A stretch of 64,000 nt of DNA from Acholoe squamosa (Eukaryota > Annelida > Polychaeta > Phyllodocida > Polynoidae). The DNA lies in the NCBI GenBank assembly GCA_949317995.1, contig OX439045.1, positions 46,767,693-46,831,692 of the forward strand, read 5' to 3'. How positions within the stretch are numbered: the stretch's first letter is position 1; each line of letters opens with the position of its first letter. Under the pieces are notes generated by a model. That model did no database searches and was not told the DNA's origin. It saw only the letters and a program-made list of their open reading frames with translations. The position numbers and the translations under genes were made by a program. Shown piece after piece: positions 1 through 12,100 of this stretch.

Positions 1-781
1 ATTTAAGTTAACAATGCAAGGTATTTGATGCGCTCATATCTCGTTACACAACATTGTGTCATACTTGGAAAAATGTTTTACTGGTTGAAGCTTTATAATG
101 GCATAATGGCTACACCTACCGCAGCAATTTTATGCCTCTTAGAATATATATGTATAATAGTTTGCATGTTCATAGTCGCACATTATAATAAACAGATTCT
201 AAGCGTGCATGCTATTCCATATCATATCGACACTAAAAAAAGAGACATAATGTCAATAATATGTGGCAGATCTATACAATCAAAAAGTTCGATAAATATT
301 TCCCCTAAACTAAATATGATTTAAACATTATACGCCTACACTTCTCCCCTTACAGCCATATGTATTTTTTGTAGATGCATACTTGTAGTGGTGCAAAAGG
401 TTTGAGACTCCCTAGGGAAGAAAAGCAGCTTGTACGGAGGGATGTATACACGTGACGGCCTTGTCTACATCCTGTGAGCGGGTACACAGAAAGGATAGGC
501 CGTGGGTGCTCGTGGGATATCCCTTCTGCGCGCCGGCTTATATTTCACATGGAATTTGAATCATATCTCAGTGATCACATTAATTGACATGGAGTATCTC
601 AATGAGCACATTAATTGGCATGGGGCACAATCATCGCTCGCTCAAATATTAGATTCACATGTAATCACTAGGGTATATTATAAGATAGATTTTGTGACTG
701 GGTGAATGCAATATTGTAAGATAACACAAACACATATTTTGGGTGGGGGGGTTCTGTTAGGTTTTCATGAGTCATAATATG
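1..781. other. No gene seen
   Basis: AT-rich non-coding sequence lying 3' of HDC. Short open frames show no recognisable protein, codon bias or splice pattern. Confidence 0.6.
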
Positions 782-1019
782 TACTGTAAACCCCACATAT
801 AAGCCGCGCCCACTATATTGTTTATGCCACAACACTAACTATGAAACATTGCTATAGTTAAGCCGCAGATGAAGCTTGAAAATGCATGGTTTAGTACTGC
901 TCTGTAGTGTTAGAAACCTTGCCTATAAGCCACACCCTGAGTTCAGCAAGGCTCTGTAAGCTGCAATAAGCCCCTGAAATAGTGTATAAGAAGCGGTTTA
1001 TGTACAGGATTTTACAGTA
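782..1019. mobile_element. 238-bp MITE with TA ends
   Basis: Left end TACTGTAAACCCCACATATA; right end read inward TACTGTAAAATCCTGTACAT. The inverted similarity runs about 25 bp and both ends sit at TA, as in Tc1/mariner-type insertion. Internal ATAAGCC repeats. Related ends occur at 27050/37070 and about 55741. Confidence 0.75.
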
Positions 1020-1581
1020 GCTTACGAGTGTAAAGGGTGGGACGCTACAATCTGGCCCCAGATCACAGAGAAGGGGGGAAGTGATAGAGTGAGGGTAACA
1101 AGTGTGGAGGTGGGGAGGTGGTGGCGAGGGGAAGAGTTTGGTATAGTGATCAGACACTTCCAAAGAAAGCACTGAGTCCCCACCCAAATATTCCCGTCTA
1201 AGTTCAAATGTCAGCTGTCCATGCCATGTATAAGTACACGTGAATCTCCCGACATGTTCCCATGGGAGGTAAGTGACAAAGCCTCTGTAAAGGAATGGAG
1301 AGGAGTGGTGATGACCTAGGATGGTGATTGAAGAAAGGTTGAGTGTAGATCCTCATAACATATTCACTGATTTTATGTCTGTAGTTTTTGTTTACTAAAT
1401 AACATGTTTCTAGGGAGAGAAAAATAAACCTGGACAGGGAACATGGGAATGAAGCCCTACATAAATTGGCAGTAAGAAACAGCCAGTCTGTTACTAGACT
1501 TTCGCTCTATCAGCTCCTTATAGGTAGCTTAGTGCATTAGTGCACCATGCCCTATAGACTGACATTACGCTCCTTAAGCTT

Positions 1582-2020
1582 GCAGCAATGATGGAATTTG
1601 CATCAAACACTATGGGAAATTTCATCACTGTTTGGACCACAGGCAGCTGATGACAATCAGGGCACAGCTACAGGCAGCCGACGACAGCGAGCCTCGTTTT
1701 TCAGGTCCAATTAGGTCATGAGGTCATGACATCACACGCAGCAATGGAGGCCGTCTGTTGGTGGCTGCTGTGCAGAGATAATGGAATTTGGGATGAATTG
1801 TGAACCAAATAATCATACCCAAGCTCTAATAGAACTAGAAAGCCAGGGAAGGGCTAAGGATACTGTCCCTACAGTATCCGTCAGTGACTGATGGCCATCA
1901 GTCGGCCATCAATCAGTCATTTTGTTGTGTATACAAAGATTCCATCAGCTGCCTGTGGCTAAAGCAGCGATGGAATTTCCCATAGCGTTAAGGTCCAAAT
2001 TTCGTCAGTGCTGGTGTGCT
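1582..2020. repeat. Imperfect inverted repeat, probable old MITE
   Basis: 1609-1652 (CTATGGGAAATTTCATCACT...) pairs with 1943-1986 reversed (CTATGGGAAATTCCATCGCT...) over about 44 nt including CCACAGGCAGCTGATG. Weaker similarity extends outward to both limits given. The centre contains CATCAGTCGGCCATCAATCA-type repeats. Confidence 0.65.
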
Positions 2021-5000
2021 TGAGGCACATAACAAAGTGTCCGTAGGGGCCCATGACCATAATATTATGTCCTCATGATGCATGAATGCAGCCTTGACAA
2101 GTCTGTACTCGATGGTCTGTATCAATACATCATGTCAACCCTATAGGGTTGATATAAGTACTCCCAAGGATTCAGCATTATGTATGAATGTAGTTCTGGT
2201 ATGTCAAATCGCCAGAGCTAGCTGCATTTATTCATTATGACGACCATTGAGCATGCTGCATTGATGCCATATCCGATCCTTAAGGGTTCAAGCATGGGAC
2301 ACATAGCTTCTAGTGTATACATTTACAGCGTGTGTTGGCTTTACTGCCGTCATAGTGTTGACCTGCCAGTAACACATGGCTGTCTACATCAAAGGGAACA
2401 CCTGTATACCACCACTATGACATCTCATACCAACTATTGCCCATATTATTTATTAACAATATAGGAGAAACATCAGTAATTACATGTTATCCCTTATCTA
2501 CCATATATATGATATACACTGTATATGTATGCCCTGTACATACTAATATCCCTTAGGGATATAATGGAAGTCTTTTCTCCCGTTTCTCTTTTGTAATATA
2601 ATTATGACAACTACACACTGTTCCATTGCCATAATGACGATAGACTAGATTTCTTCTCACACACTGAATCAACTTTCACCTGCATTGAAGCTGAATGTGA
2701 AATGAGCTACACTACCACCATTTCTACCCGATAAGATTCATTTCTAAGACATCACCCATGACTACATTATGGGGATACACGTAGATCTGCATCTATACTC
2801 AGCTTGATCACAGTTTAATAGTCTTATATATGTAAAACAAAGATGCAACATCAAATTGAATGGTCCTTAGTGAGAGCAGGAAAAATCTGAATAATCCACC
2901 ACACTAAAGGGGTCAAAAACTAATATGGTACCTATATTTAGCTACTCATGGTGACGCGTCATTCCACATTCTAATGCTATTGGAATTCTAGTATTAATCC
3001 AATGTATTCCTGCAAAGACCAACAATGTATCGCCAGCCCATATATGTCAATACATGCGTAAACTGGTGATGGGTTTGTACATAGATAAGAGCTGGGGTAG
3101 GGGATTCTTAATAAAGTAGTCTAGAGCAATCTGTTTTACATTTTCCACATCCATGCGGACACTAGATTCTCACTTCCCATCATACAACATCGATGATTTA
3201 GAACTGCAAGTAAAGACAAGGGCATAGTGTTCTTACAAGGTAGATTCTAGTACTATTACCTTCAGTACTACTCGAGAAGTTAGTTCTACTCTTTATGATA
3301 AATGTGATAGCTGGTAATATCAATATTTAACATTTATTCTAAGCATCATGCTCAGGGGTAGCAACTAAGATACCACTCCGGTACGCACCATCTTCTCATG
3401 CTATATCTATCCCACCAGTCTCCATCGATATAGAGATATACTGGGTTGTTTTTTTATGATTATAGGAACACGAGGACAACAGATGCAATAGAATCTAGGA
3501 ACAGGTTGACCTTTTTATGATTATGAAGACAGTTTGCTGATGGTCGTTAGATTCTGCTGTACGTGGATTGTGATTAAGAACCCTTAACTATATATATGTT
3601 AAAACCAAACAAATATTTGCACTCACTGCCATTGCATTTCTGTCGCTATCAGAAACAATGGTCACTACTATATCCCTTTCCATGCGCTCACAAATGTGCT
3701 AACTACAGGCTACAAGTATTTGTATACAAGGTTGTGCTACATTAGTCTTTTTTAAAGAATCCACTACACATATTAAAAACAACAGTGGCGGATTTTTAAA
3801 ATAGGGGGTGAATGGGCGGCGGAAAACATGATTATTACTTGAGAATTGCACATCCGGATAGCATGATATATACACATAGAATTTGTGCAACATAAAGCCA
3901 AGTAGTTGTTTGATCAGGTTACATCAATAATGTTGCACCTTCTGTGGGCTTACACACCTACCATAATATGGACCATGGCCATATTTTGGCTACCTCCTCA
4001 GAACCCATGTAGGCCTACTTCTAGTTTATGAATCACTGACTGCAGAACGTATGGTTTCTAGATATTTAATTGTGCTCGTGCACTGCTTGGCAATCCAATT
4101 GAACCAACAATTATTCTGAGAAAACTATGCCTCTCACAGTGTCTCTTCCTAACTGTTCGTCTTCCAACTTGGATCTTGTCAGTATTCAAGCTTTAGGGGA
4201 TATATATCGCCCCAAAATGTGGGACGAAGTCCGGGGAACGAAGGTACCAAGAAAATAGTGCACATCAAGGGAGGAGTTAAGATATAGGCCTATACTTACA
4301 CATTAGATTACCCAATTCCACGATAGTTTTATACAATTATGCATGTTATTTTTTACACCTAATATTCTACTGTATGCTTTACTGAAGCAAAGGATGTAGG
4401 TCTTTTCGTACCAAGATGACTTGAACCACTTTAACCATTTGAACCTATTGCACTTTGGATCCTGCAACCTTTGAACCTATTACGCTTTTGCCCCTTTACG
4501 GTTTGGACGCCTTATACTTTAGTCTTTAGGCCTACAGATCAAATCAGGGTTGAGGATCGGTCCAATTGCAGGTGGTGGCTTATACGAGGAATTTTCTACA
4601 GTATAACAAATTGATTATTGTGGGTCATGGGGTCCGAAGTACAAAGGGCCCAAGGTGTTAAGGGTCCAAAGGACCAAGGTGTCCAAAGTGTGAAGGATTT
4701 AAAGGGCTAGGGGTCGTAAGTGTAATGGATCCAAAAGCCTAGGTTATATATATGAAGGGGTCCAAATAACTGGTCCTCCTCTTAAGCCAAAGTGACCACA
4801 AATGGTAGATTACAATCAGATCACTTGCCACAGTCTAGTCTAACATATAAGTACATAGGCTATGAACCATTTACTCTGCCATCAGGGTACACTGTCATCA
4901 CAATGTCTCTTGGATTTGATAAATTCGTATAAATACAGGTGCAGGTAGACTGTGTCGGGTATTCATTATAACCTAATATGTTTTTGAGTAGTGGATTTTA

Positions 5001-5096
5001 GGATGTAGAAGCCCTGTGTGATCATATAGAAGATGCCTACGACACTTAGGGATTAAGCATAAGGGGCACAGCAATATGACAAGCTGTTGAGAGGTG
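2021..5096. other. HDC 3' flank, non-coding
   Basis: Probably 3' UTR in its right part and intergenic sequence beyond. The only structure noted is a loose inverted purine/pyrimidine pair at 4420-4520 and 4620-4760 built on TTTGAACC and GGTCCAAAG words. Minus-strand ATTAAA or AATAAA occurrences are about 1 kb or more from the stop codon, so none is assigned. Confidence 0.5.
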
Positions 5097-6140
5097 TTAG
5101 TCCTCTACCCCATGTCCACAGTGCTTGCAGATGAGTGGTGTCAGACCATTGATGGTGGAGGGTGACCGCTCCAGGGTGACAGGAACTGTGTCAGAGGGAC
5201 TGTCTGACCGGTTGCCATCTGCCTCCAATGGCTGGTAAGGGGGCGGAGATGTTGGAGACTGTACTGCCTTGTCCACAAGTTGTACTACTGGACGACGACT
5301 CTTCTTACTTGTCTGAAACAAAGTGACTGTGACTACTCCACCAGCATCCTTTTCTTGTTCATCCTCCTCTTCCACATCCTCCTCCTCTTCTTCCCATTCC
5401 AGGTCACAATCCTTAGTGTCCTTCTTACTGCCATCTGTGTGATGTTTGGTGTGCCCATTAGTACTGCCTTTGCTCTCTTTACCTGACCGTTGCTGATCTT
5501 CCATGGAGTTCTCAAAGATCTCCTCTATCTTGGAGTCCAGTGATGCCTGTCTCTGAGGTCTCTGTCTTCTGCTGTTGACTGTGCTGTTGGTACTCATGTG
5601 TGGCTTTGGTTCCAGTTGGCGCTGACTGAGATCAAAGGAGTACTGCTTGGACTGCTCCTTGAGCCGCTTTCTGGGTGAAAGGCGTATGGGCTGGCCATTG
5701 AAGTCAATGCTACGTCTTGACAGGTGGCGTGCATACTCGGCAATGTTATCAGCATTGTCAAACATAGCAGCAAAGCTGCCATTGATAAACCTGGGTGACA
5801 TGGGCACGTTACTCAGTACTAGACTGAGTCCATAGTCCTTCCGTTTCATACCTTCCCGGCGCTGCTGCCCAATGTTGGAAATGACTGCACTGATCTCCTC
5901 TGGCACAAACTCCAATTCCTCTTGTGCATCACCTTCTTCCTCCTTGCCCATATCTATTAACACACGTCTGGCTAAGGCCTGGATCAGGTACCAGTCACGA
6001 CGGATGTCAGCTTCAGTGGTGTGGGTAGAGGTGACTGTGAAACGGATAATGTATTTGCCCTTGATGGCAGCAGGTACACAGTGTAGCTTGCCAGACTTGT
6101 TGAGTCGAGTGAGGAGCAGCTCAGTCAAATCATTCTCGCC
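5097..6140 (-). CDS. HDC: HDC terminal exon with long C-terminal tail
   Basis: 1,044 nt: 347 codons plus the stop TAA at 5099-5097. The first about 90 residues finish the catalytic domain ([20 protein letters not shown]). The remainder is a tail of about 250 residues, rich in Arg, Ser and Gln, with an acidic run ([18 protein letters not shown]) and a C-terminal ICKHCGHG with paired cysteines. Mammalian HDC also carries a C-terminal extension that is removed during maturation; whether this unrelated-looking tail does the same is unknown. No canonical AATAAA was seen close downstream on the minus strand, so the 3' UTR end is unassigned. Confidence 0.93.
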   Translation of the reverse strand, partial: GENDLTELLLTRLNKSGKLHCVPAAIKGKYIIRFTVTSTHTTEADIRRDWYLIQALARRVLIDMGKEEEGDAQEELEFVPEEISAVISNIGQQRREGMKRKDYGLSLVLSNVPMSPRFINGSFAAMFDNADNIAEYARHLSRRSIDFNGQPIRLSPRKRLKEQSKQYSFDLSQRQLEPKPHMSTNSTVNSRRQRPQRQASLDSKIEEIFENSMEDQQRSGKESKGSTNGHTKHHTDGSKKDTKDCDLEWEEEEEDVEEEDEQEKDAGGVVTVTLFQTSKKSRRPVVQLVDKAVQSPTSPPPYQPLEADGNRSDSPSDTVPVTLERSPSTINGLTPLICKHCGHGVED

Positions 6141-9100
6141 CTAAAAGGCAAAAGGAAGTGTGGTTGTAATATAAGGCACTGGGCCTAACGCCTTTTTTTT
6201 CTTGCAATACACTATGATATCAAAGGTGTTAATGACTTAATGTGCTTGATTCAACTAAGGTATTGTACATCCATTGAAATATCTATTTATCTGAAGCAAA
6301 GTTCAGTTACAATCATCAGTCAAATGTACATTTCCAATGATCTCTCTGTATTAGGTAATATAGAAAGACCTCTAAATCGACCTTCATAGATATATTTATT
6401 ACCTTCAGTCTGAAGACAACCATGCCAAGGTATCTTTTAGCTGGAATCTCGAAACGCTTGTCTTTGAGGACAAGGTCCTCAAACATGGTGGCCAGGCGCA
6501 CGCCCTACAAAAGTCACGTCTATGTGAGAATATTGAGTTAGAGCATGGTGCCATACAGTGGCTGTGTACTATTAGGGGGCAGTTATTGTACTTCATACAC
6601 TCTAAAAAATGTGGTTAAACTAAAACACATTTTACCTAAACACTTTTTGGTAAAACACATTTCCATCATCTAAACACTTTTTTAAACACTTTTACATTTT
6701 TCCTGCAAAGATGTTCAGGTTTATAAAAGTGTTTTAATACTTGGTTCCAATCCAACTCACTAGGTGGCAGGGGCCACCTATGATGGTACTTCTGTAACAT
6801 TCATATGGACACAAATGTCTGAATTTAAGTATAAATGATAATGATACACAACATCCTGATCGAACATAACATTGGCACTTTATCTTAGAATAGATTTGTA
6901 AAAGAAATGTCTAAAGATTACCTTCTCATTACCTTGATTCCAATGTAAACCATAATAAACACCCATTTTGTAACATTCAAGATTAATACATACATCCCAA
7001 TCCTAAACTCACTACTAACTCTGTGCATCAAAGTGTCTAAACCCATCTTGACTATAGACCCAGCCTGGTTAGCACAGAATCAATGTTTATAAATTGAATG
7101 GATGATCAACATTCATCAACTTGCTATCAACATTATTTTGATATTATCTACATGCAGAAAGACAGCAATATGCGGTAGGAATGACTCACTAATCCTATAA
7201 CTGGGACCATGGGTTTAGAAAATGGGAAAATGAAATAATAGCAAGGACATCAATTTGCCTGAAACTCATTTTAAAAACTTTCTGAACCTAAACACTTTAT
7301 TTTCAGAATCATTTAAACACTTTTTCAACTATGGCACATTTCAATCAAGACACTTTTGAATTTTTAAACACTTTTTGAAAAAGTGTTAAGTGTTTTGCCA
7401 AAAGAAAAGTGTTTAACAAAGTGTTACAAGAAAGTGTTTAGAATATAGGAAAAGGTGTTTGAAAACTAAACACATTTTTTAGTGTGTATCTCTGCATTTT
7501 TGTCTTTCTATTTGTTTCTACATTCATTTACCTTGATGGGCAGATTCAAAGATGAACAATCTTTTCTATTCTGATGACCAAGATCTGAGTCTCTAGCACA
7601 CATTAAGTACTATTTAAGAGATGTATACATCTCTATGGGGGCAGTTAAGGCAGGGGTTCATGAGGATGAGACTAACATACTTCACGTAGATGTGCCTGCA
7701 GGCCTTTGACACCATAACTCCTCAGAACGAACCAGAGTTTCAGTGAGCGAAACCTTCGACTCAGGGGCACTTGCCAGTGCTGTAAATAAAACAACGAAGA
7801 CATGTTTAGTGTATATTCCATGTATGCAAAAGTCTTTTCTACTCACTGATTCGAATGAATACATATATGTCTCTGGTAGTAGTATATTAATTAATGTGGA
7901 TCATTGGTGATCAAGCCAATGCATGAATTAATGTGTAACGATCTTTCAATATCTGACGTGATTATCACATGTAAATAGATTCAAAGACCAAAGTTCTAAA
8001 TGAATCTACAGGGATGTAGGCAGTCATGTGAATCCTTTCCTTAAGGGTGAGATTCCTAAGCTTGTTAAAGCAGCCACTTACCATATAATCAATAGCAGCC
8101 CCTGGGAGAAAATGAAAAACAAATGTCAGAGATACATTTGGGAAGAAGTTTATATCTGAAAATAGTGTCACTTATGAATGATGACATTTTCGTGTAGGTT
8201 TCATATATGTAGTACTCTGTGGGGAAATGTCCCATATTTCTACCTACAACTGATTACCTATGCAAAATAGATAACACGGCCACTAAGTAAGGGTTGGGGG
8301 ATTAGCAGGAACACAGGGAATTATCAGAAATATTGTTTCAATAGCATTGTAACAGTACAAAAGTCAAATGAACCAGGATCTGAAAGGTTCTCCCTTCCCT
8401 CACAGGACAAATGCCCATTCCTACCCCCTTAACCTTTGGCTCTTCTATTGTCAACAATAGCTGAATGCTTCTGAATGCAATGGCCTGCACCTGCTCCCTA
8501 AGTGGAATCTATCAGATAGACAAAAACACTTTAATGGGTCCTAGTATTATACCTATCGCTAGAAATAACATAGACTGACAATCAGTCTGACAATGAGCAT
8601 AATTTCTCAGAATGTCCAACTAATATGTACTGGAACATCATCATCACGTGCAATACCTTTTAATTGATACTCCTATTGCCTCAATTTCAGACGATATTTC
8701 AAGTTAAAGCAGTAGAACTGTAGCAATGCTCATCTATTATGTACTATGCCGTATTTCAAAGCTTCAGTATTGTTTTATTTGACTTTGTAGTTAGACAACC
8801 ATTGCTTTTAATATGTATGTATTCAAAGGCAAATAACTAACTGTTGGAATTTCCAAAGCACTCATCCATGCAACCATCAAGACCAAAGGATAGAATCCCA
8901 TGGAACTCATTCTTTCATCAACATCCCAAATAAGATTATCAAAATGTATAGAGTTTCCCTTGATTAGATCACTAGAAGCAATTTGAAGGACCAAAAGAAC
9001 CAGTGCTTTACATGTAACAATGTATTAGCAAACTGACTAAACTCACCTGTGTTTTCATGTTTGAGGTATAGAGGCTGAACGTTGAAGGTTCTATGAAGGG

Positions 9101-12100
9101 CACCACTGTTCTGCACCCTAAAAATAAAATGCATTATGCTTAGAATGCCCCATCTTCAGTATACTGTTGAATAGGAAACATCTTTGTATCCGCTGAGACC
9201 AACAGCAATTATGGACACCCTAGAACGACACATGTAGATACCTGCCAGTTTATCTTTGTTTATTAATACTGATGAGATATGTGTACGTGGGAAGGTATTC
9301 AGCAAAACTATTACATTATTCCTTGTATAAATCTAGTAGTGGCATAATGGCAATACAACAAACCTATTAAAAGAAAGTATAATGGCATTTATTTTCTTCT
9401 TTTTTCCAAGAAAGAGAACTCACCACATTGCAGTGCAGTCAAAGTGAACCATGAGCCACTTGGAGGGGTTGAATGCAAATGACTGGGCATATTCAACTCC
9501 TGCCATTAGTGGTCTGAACTCTGGACACACAAAAGCTGACCCTGCATACGCTGCGTCAATATGCATCCAGATATCTTCAGCGGCACCTTTTGAGTACAAG
9601 TAATAATTAGGACAATGTATATGGGTATATACAGAAAGGGAATATATAATGGCAAGATTTCCTGGGGATGTACAGTTGGCATTGTTGACACGTTTGTAGC
9701 TTATGCAGCCATGGAATATAAAATTTTTGGTCTTATTAGAAATCCTAACCTTTCAAACACATGTCTTTTTGACATATCCAACCAGAATTTTGGGTCTTGC
9801 AGCCCCCCAAAGTTGAAAACGGTAAATATACACACAAATCTTACCAAAATCCAAACTATTTACAGGCCTCCTCTTTATCCTACACGGGTTCCAGATCATC
9901 CAATATAGCCTTTTTCCATTGATATATTATTTCAGTTGATGTTTCAGCAGGTTTTGCAGTGTTGTAGAGGATAAGTATTTGTTCATGAAACATCCAAACC
10001 CACCACATAATAAACTAAGGCAGTTGATACATTAGTCTTACACTACTAAAATAAAGGGGGGACGAGGGTGGTTAAGTTGGTGCAAAAATAATTTGCTCTA
10101 GCCTGAAGTCTTCCCTCTACAATTTTGATAAATTTTGCATAGCACTAGTATTGGCCTTTTAGATCTGTTTCTCAAGGTATTGGAAAGCTTAATATCTTCC
10201 TCTAAGTCTGTCTGCTTAGCCCTTTTACATGCCATACTTTTGAACCTAACTTTGTGCAATAAATCTGCTGTCATTCAGGCAGCCCCCTTGTCTTTAATCT
10301 GATGCTTCCTTATTGGGCAAATATTATTTTAACAGGGGTAATTGCGGAGATAATAATGTCCCAGGCAGTGTTGACACATCTACAATGGTGTAAATCAGTC
10401 CAATCTCTGTCCCTTAAAGTTTCCTGCATTACTGCCTTGCTGTAAAATCTATATGACCCTCAAATTGCTTCGTGATATAGCGTTCACCTTGTTTCTTCCT
10501 TGTGACTACAACAGGAGAGTGGTCACTAAGGTTGTAATCAAGGAGATTGGCCTCCTAAATTTGTGGACAGTCAGTAAATATTAAATCCAGACAAGTAGTT
10601 CTCCTGGTAGGTTTGTCGACATATTGTTTAAGGCCCACTGCCCCCTCAAATACCTGAATGGCAGATTTAATCTCAGAGTCCAGGTAATTAGCATTAAAGT
10701 CACTATGTCCTCTTCATTTTCCTCCTGTATAGAACTAAACTGAGTAGCTCAGGGCATTCTCCCAGATTTCCATCGGGTGGTCTATAGAACACACCCACAA
10801 TTAGGCCTTTTTGATTATTCAGGCAGACCTTTACCCATAAACTCTCCATATTTGGTGACATAGTATTGTAACCCCAGTTAGACCACCTCAAGTGTGAGTA
10901 GGTCATAGAATCCACTCCACCACCAATTTTTAATGTGCCATCAGGGTTCAGTAAATTCCTGTCATGCCTCAGTAATGGGTATCCACCGATTGTGGCATCA
11001 AGGGGGATAGAGTAGGATCTGCAGTCGGTTGTCCTGGAGTGCTTTCTAGCAAATGCATAGTAATTATGTTCATTGCATGAGTCAATGTGTATATGGCGTA
11101 GGACCTTCAGGCAATGAATCTTTGACTTTAGATCATACTGGTGTAAAATGACCTGGTGCCTATCTAATATCTTAGCTCAAATTGATGGCCATTAGTAAAT
11201 AACATTGAACTTTGATAGATGTAAGGAGAGCTGATGTCCATCAATTGAGAATATGCTGTACACGTAGATGATAGGCACATCATTGTTCAAATCATTGCAT
11301 CCATTTCCAAGGCGCATAATCATATTTTATGACCCAGTAAGCAGAAACCCGCCCTGTAGGTTCTCTGTATCGATTTTTATATCAAGCATATGTAGTTCTA
11401 ATTAATTGAAAGACATGTATACGTGGCGGGATATGGCAGTAAATATCATGTCAGAACCAGCATCGGACCCCCAGGCAGTATTGGAATATACCGTCTGGGC
11501 CGGCCCTGTACTTTTGATCACCATGCCCCCACTGCTCCCACCCTGCTAACTACCTGTGCTTTGCAGTAAATGGCCTGGTCACAGCTGAGTGCACAATACT
11601 CAAAGAACCAAATGAAACATGTACATGGGAGTGGTTTATTGCTGAGGGGGTGCCCAAGAACCCTCACTTGGCCCTTGGCCTCCCTCTGCTGAAAATGGGC
11701 CTCCAAGGCTGCCCATTTTATAGCATCAAAAGTCACAAGTAAAGATCGGTCCAGGCCCTAAGTATGGGCCGGAATTATTGAGGCTGTGTCAGAAAAGGAT
11801 CACGTAGTTATGTTCCCAAATACAATAAACGGATAAAGAAGACAATCTGTGAATCGTGATAGAAACTGCCATAGAGGGAAGACACTATTTCTCAGGAAGG
11901 GTAGGAGAGATATTATTTCCAAATGTAATACAGGAGTCATTGTTCGGAGTGGGCACACAAAACACTCCACACATAAAGGATTCCTCGCTGGACAAAGCAT
12001 TTTAGCCTATTGCTACTGATGAAAGAATGACCATTCAGGAAACATGTGCTGATACTCGCAGGACCTCACTAGTGTCAAACTTAAATACAGTGCTACACTT

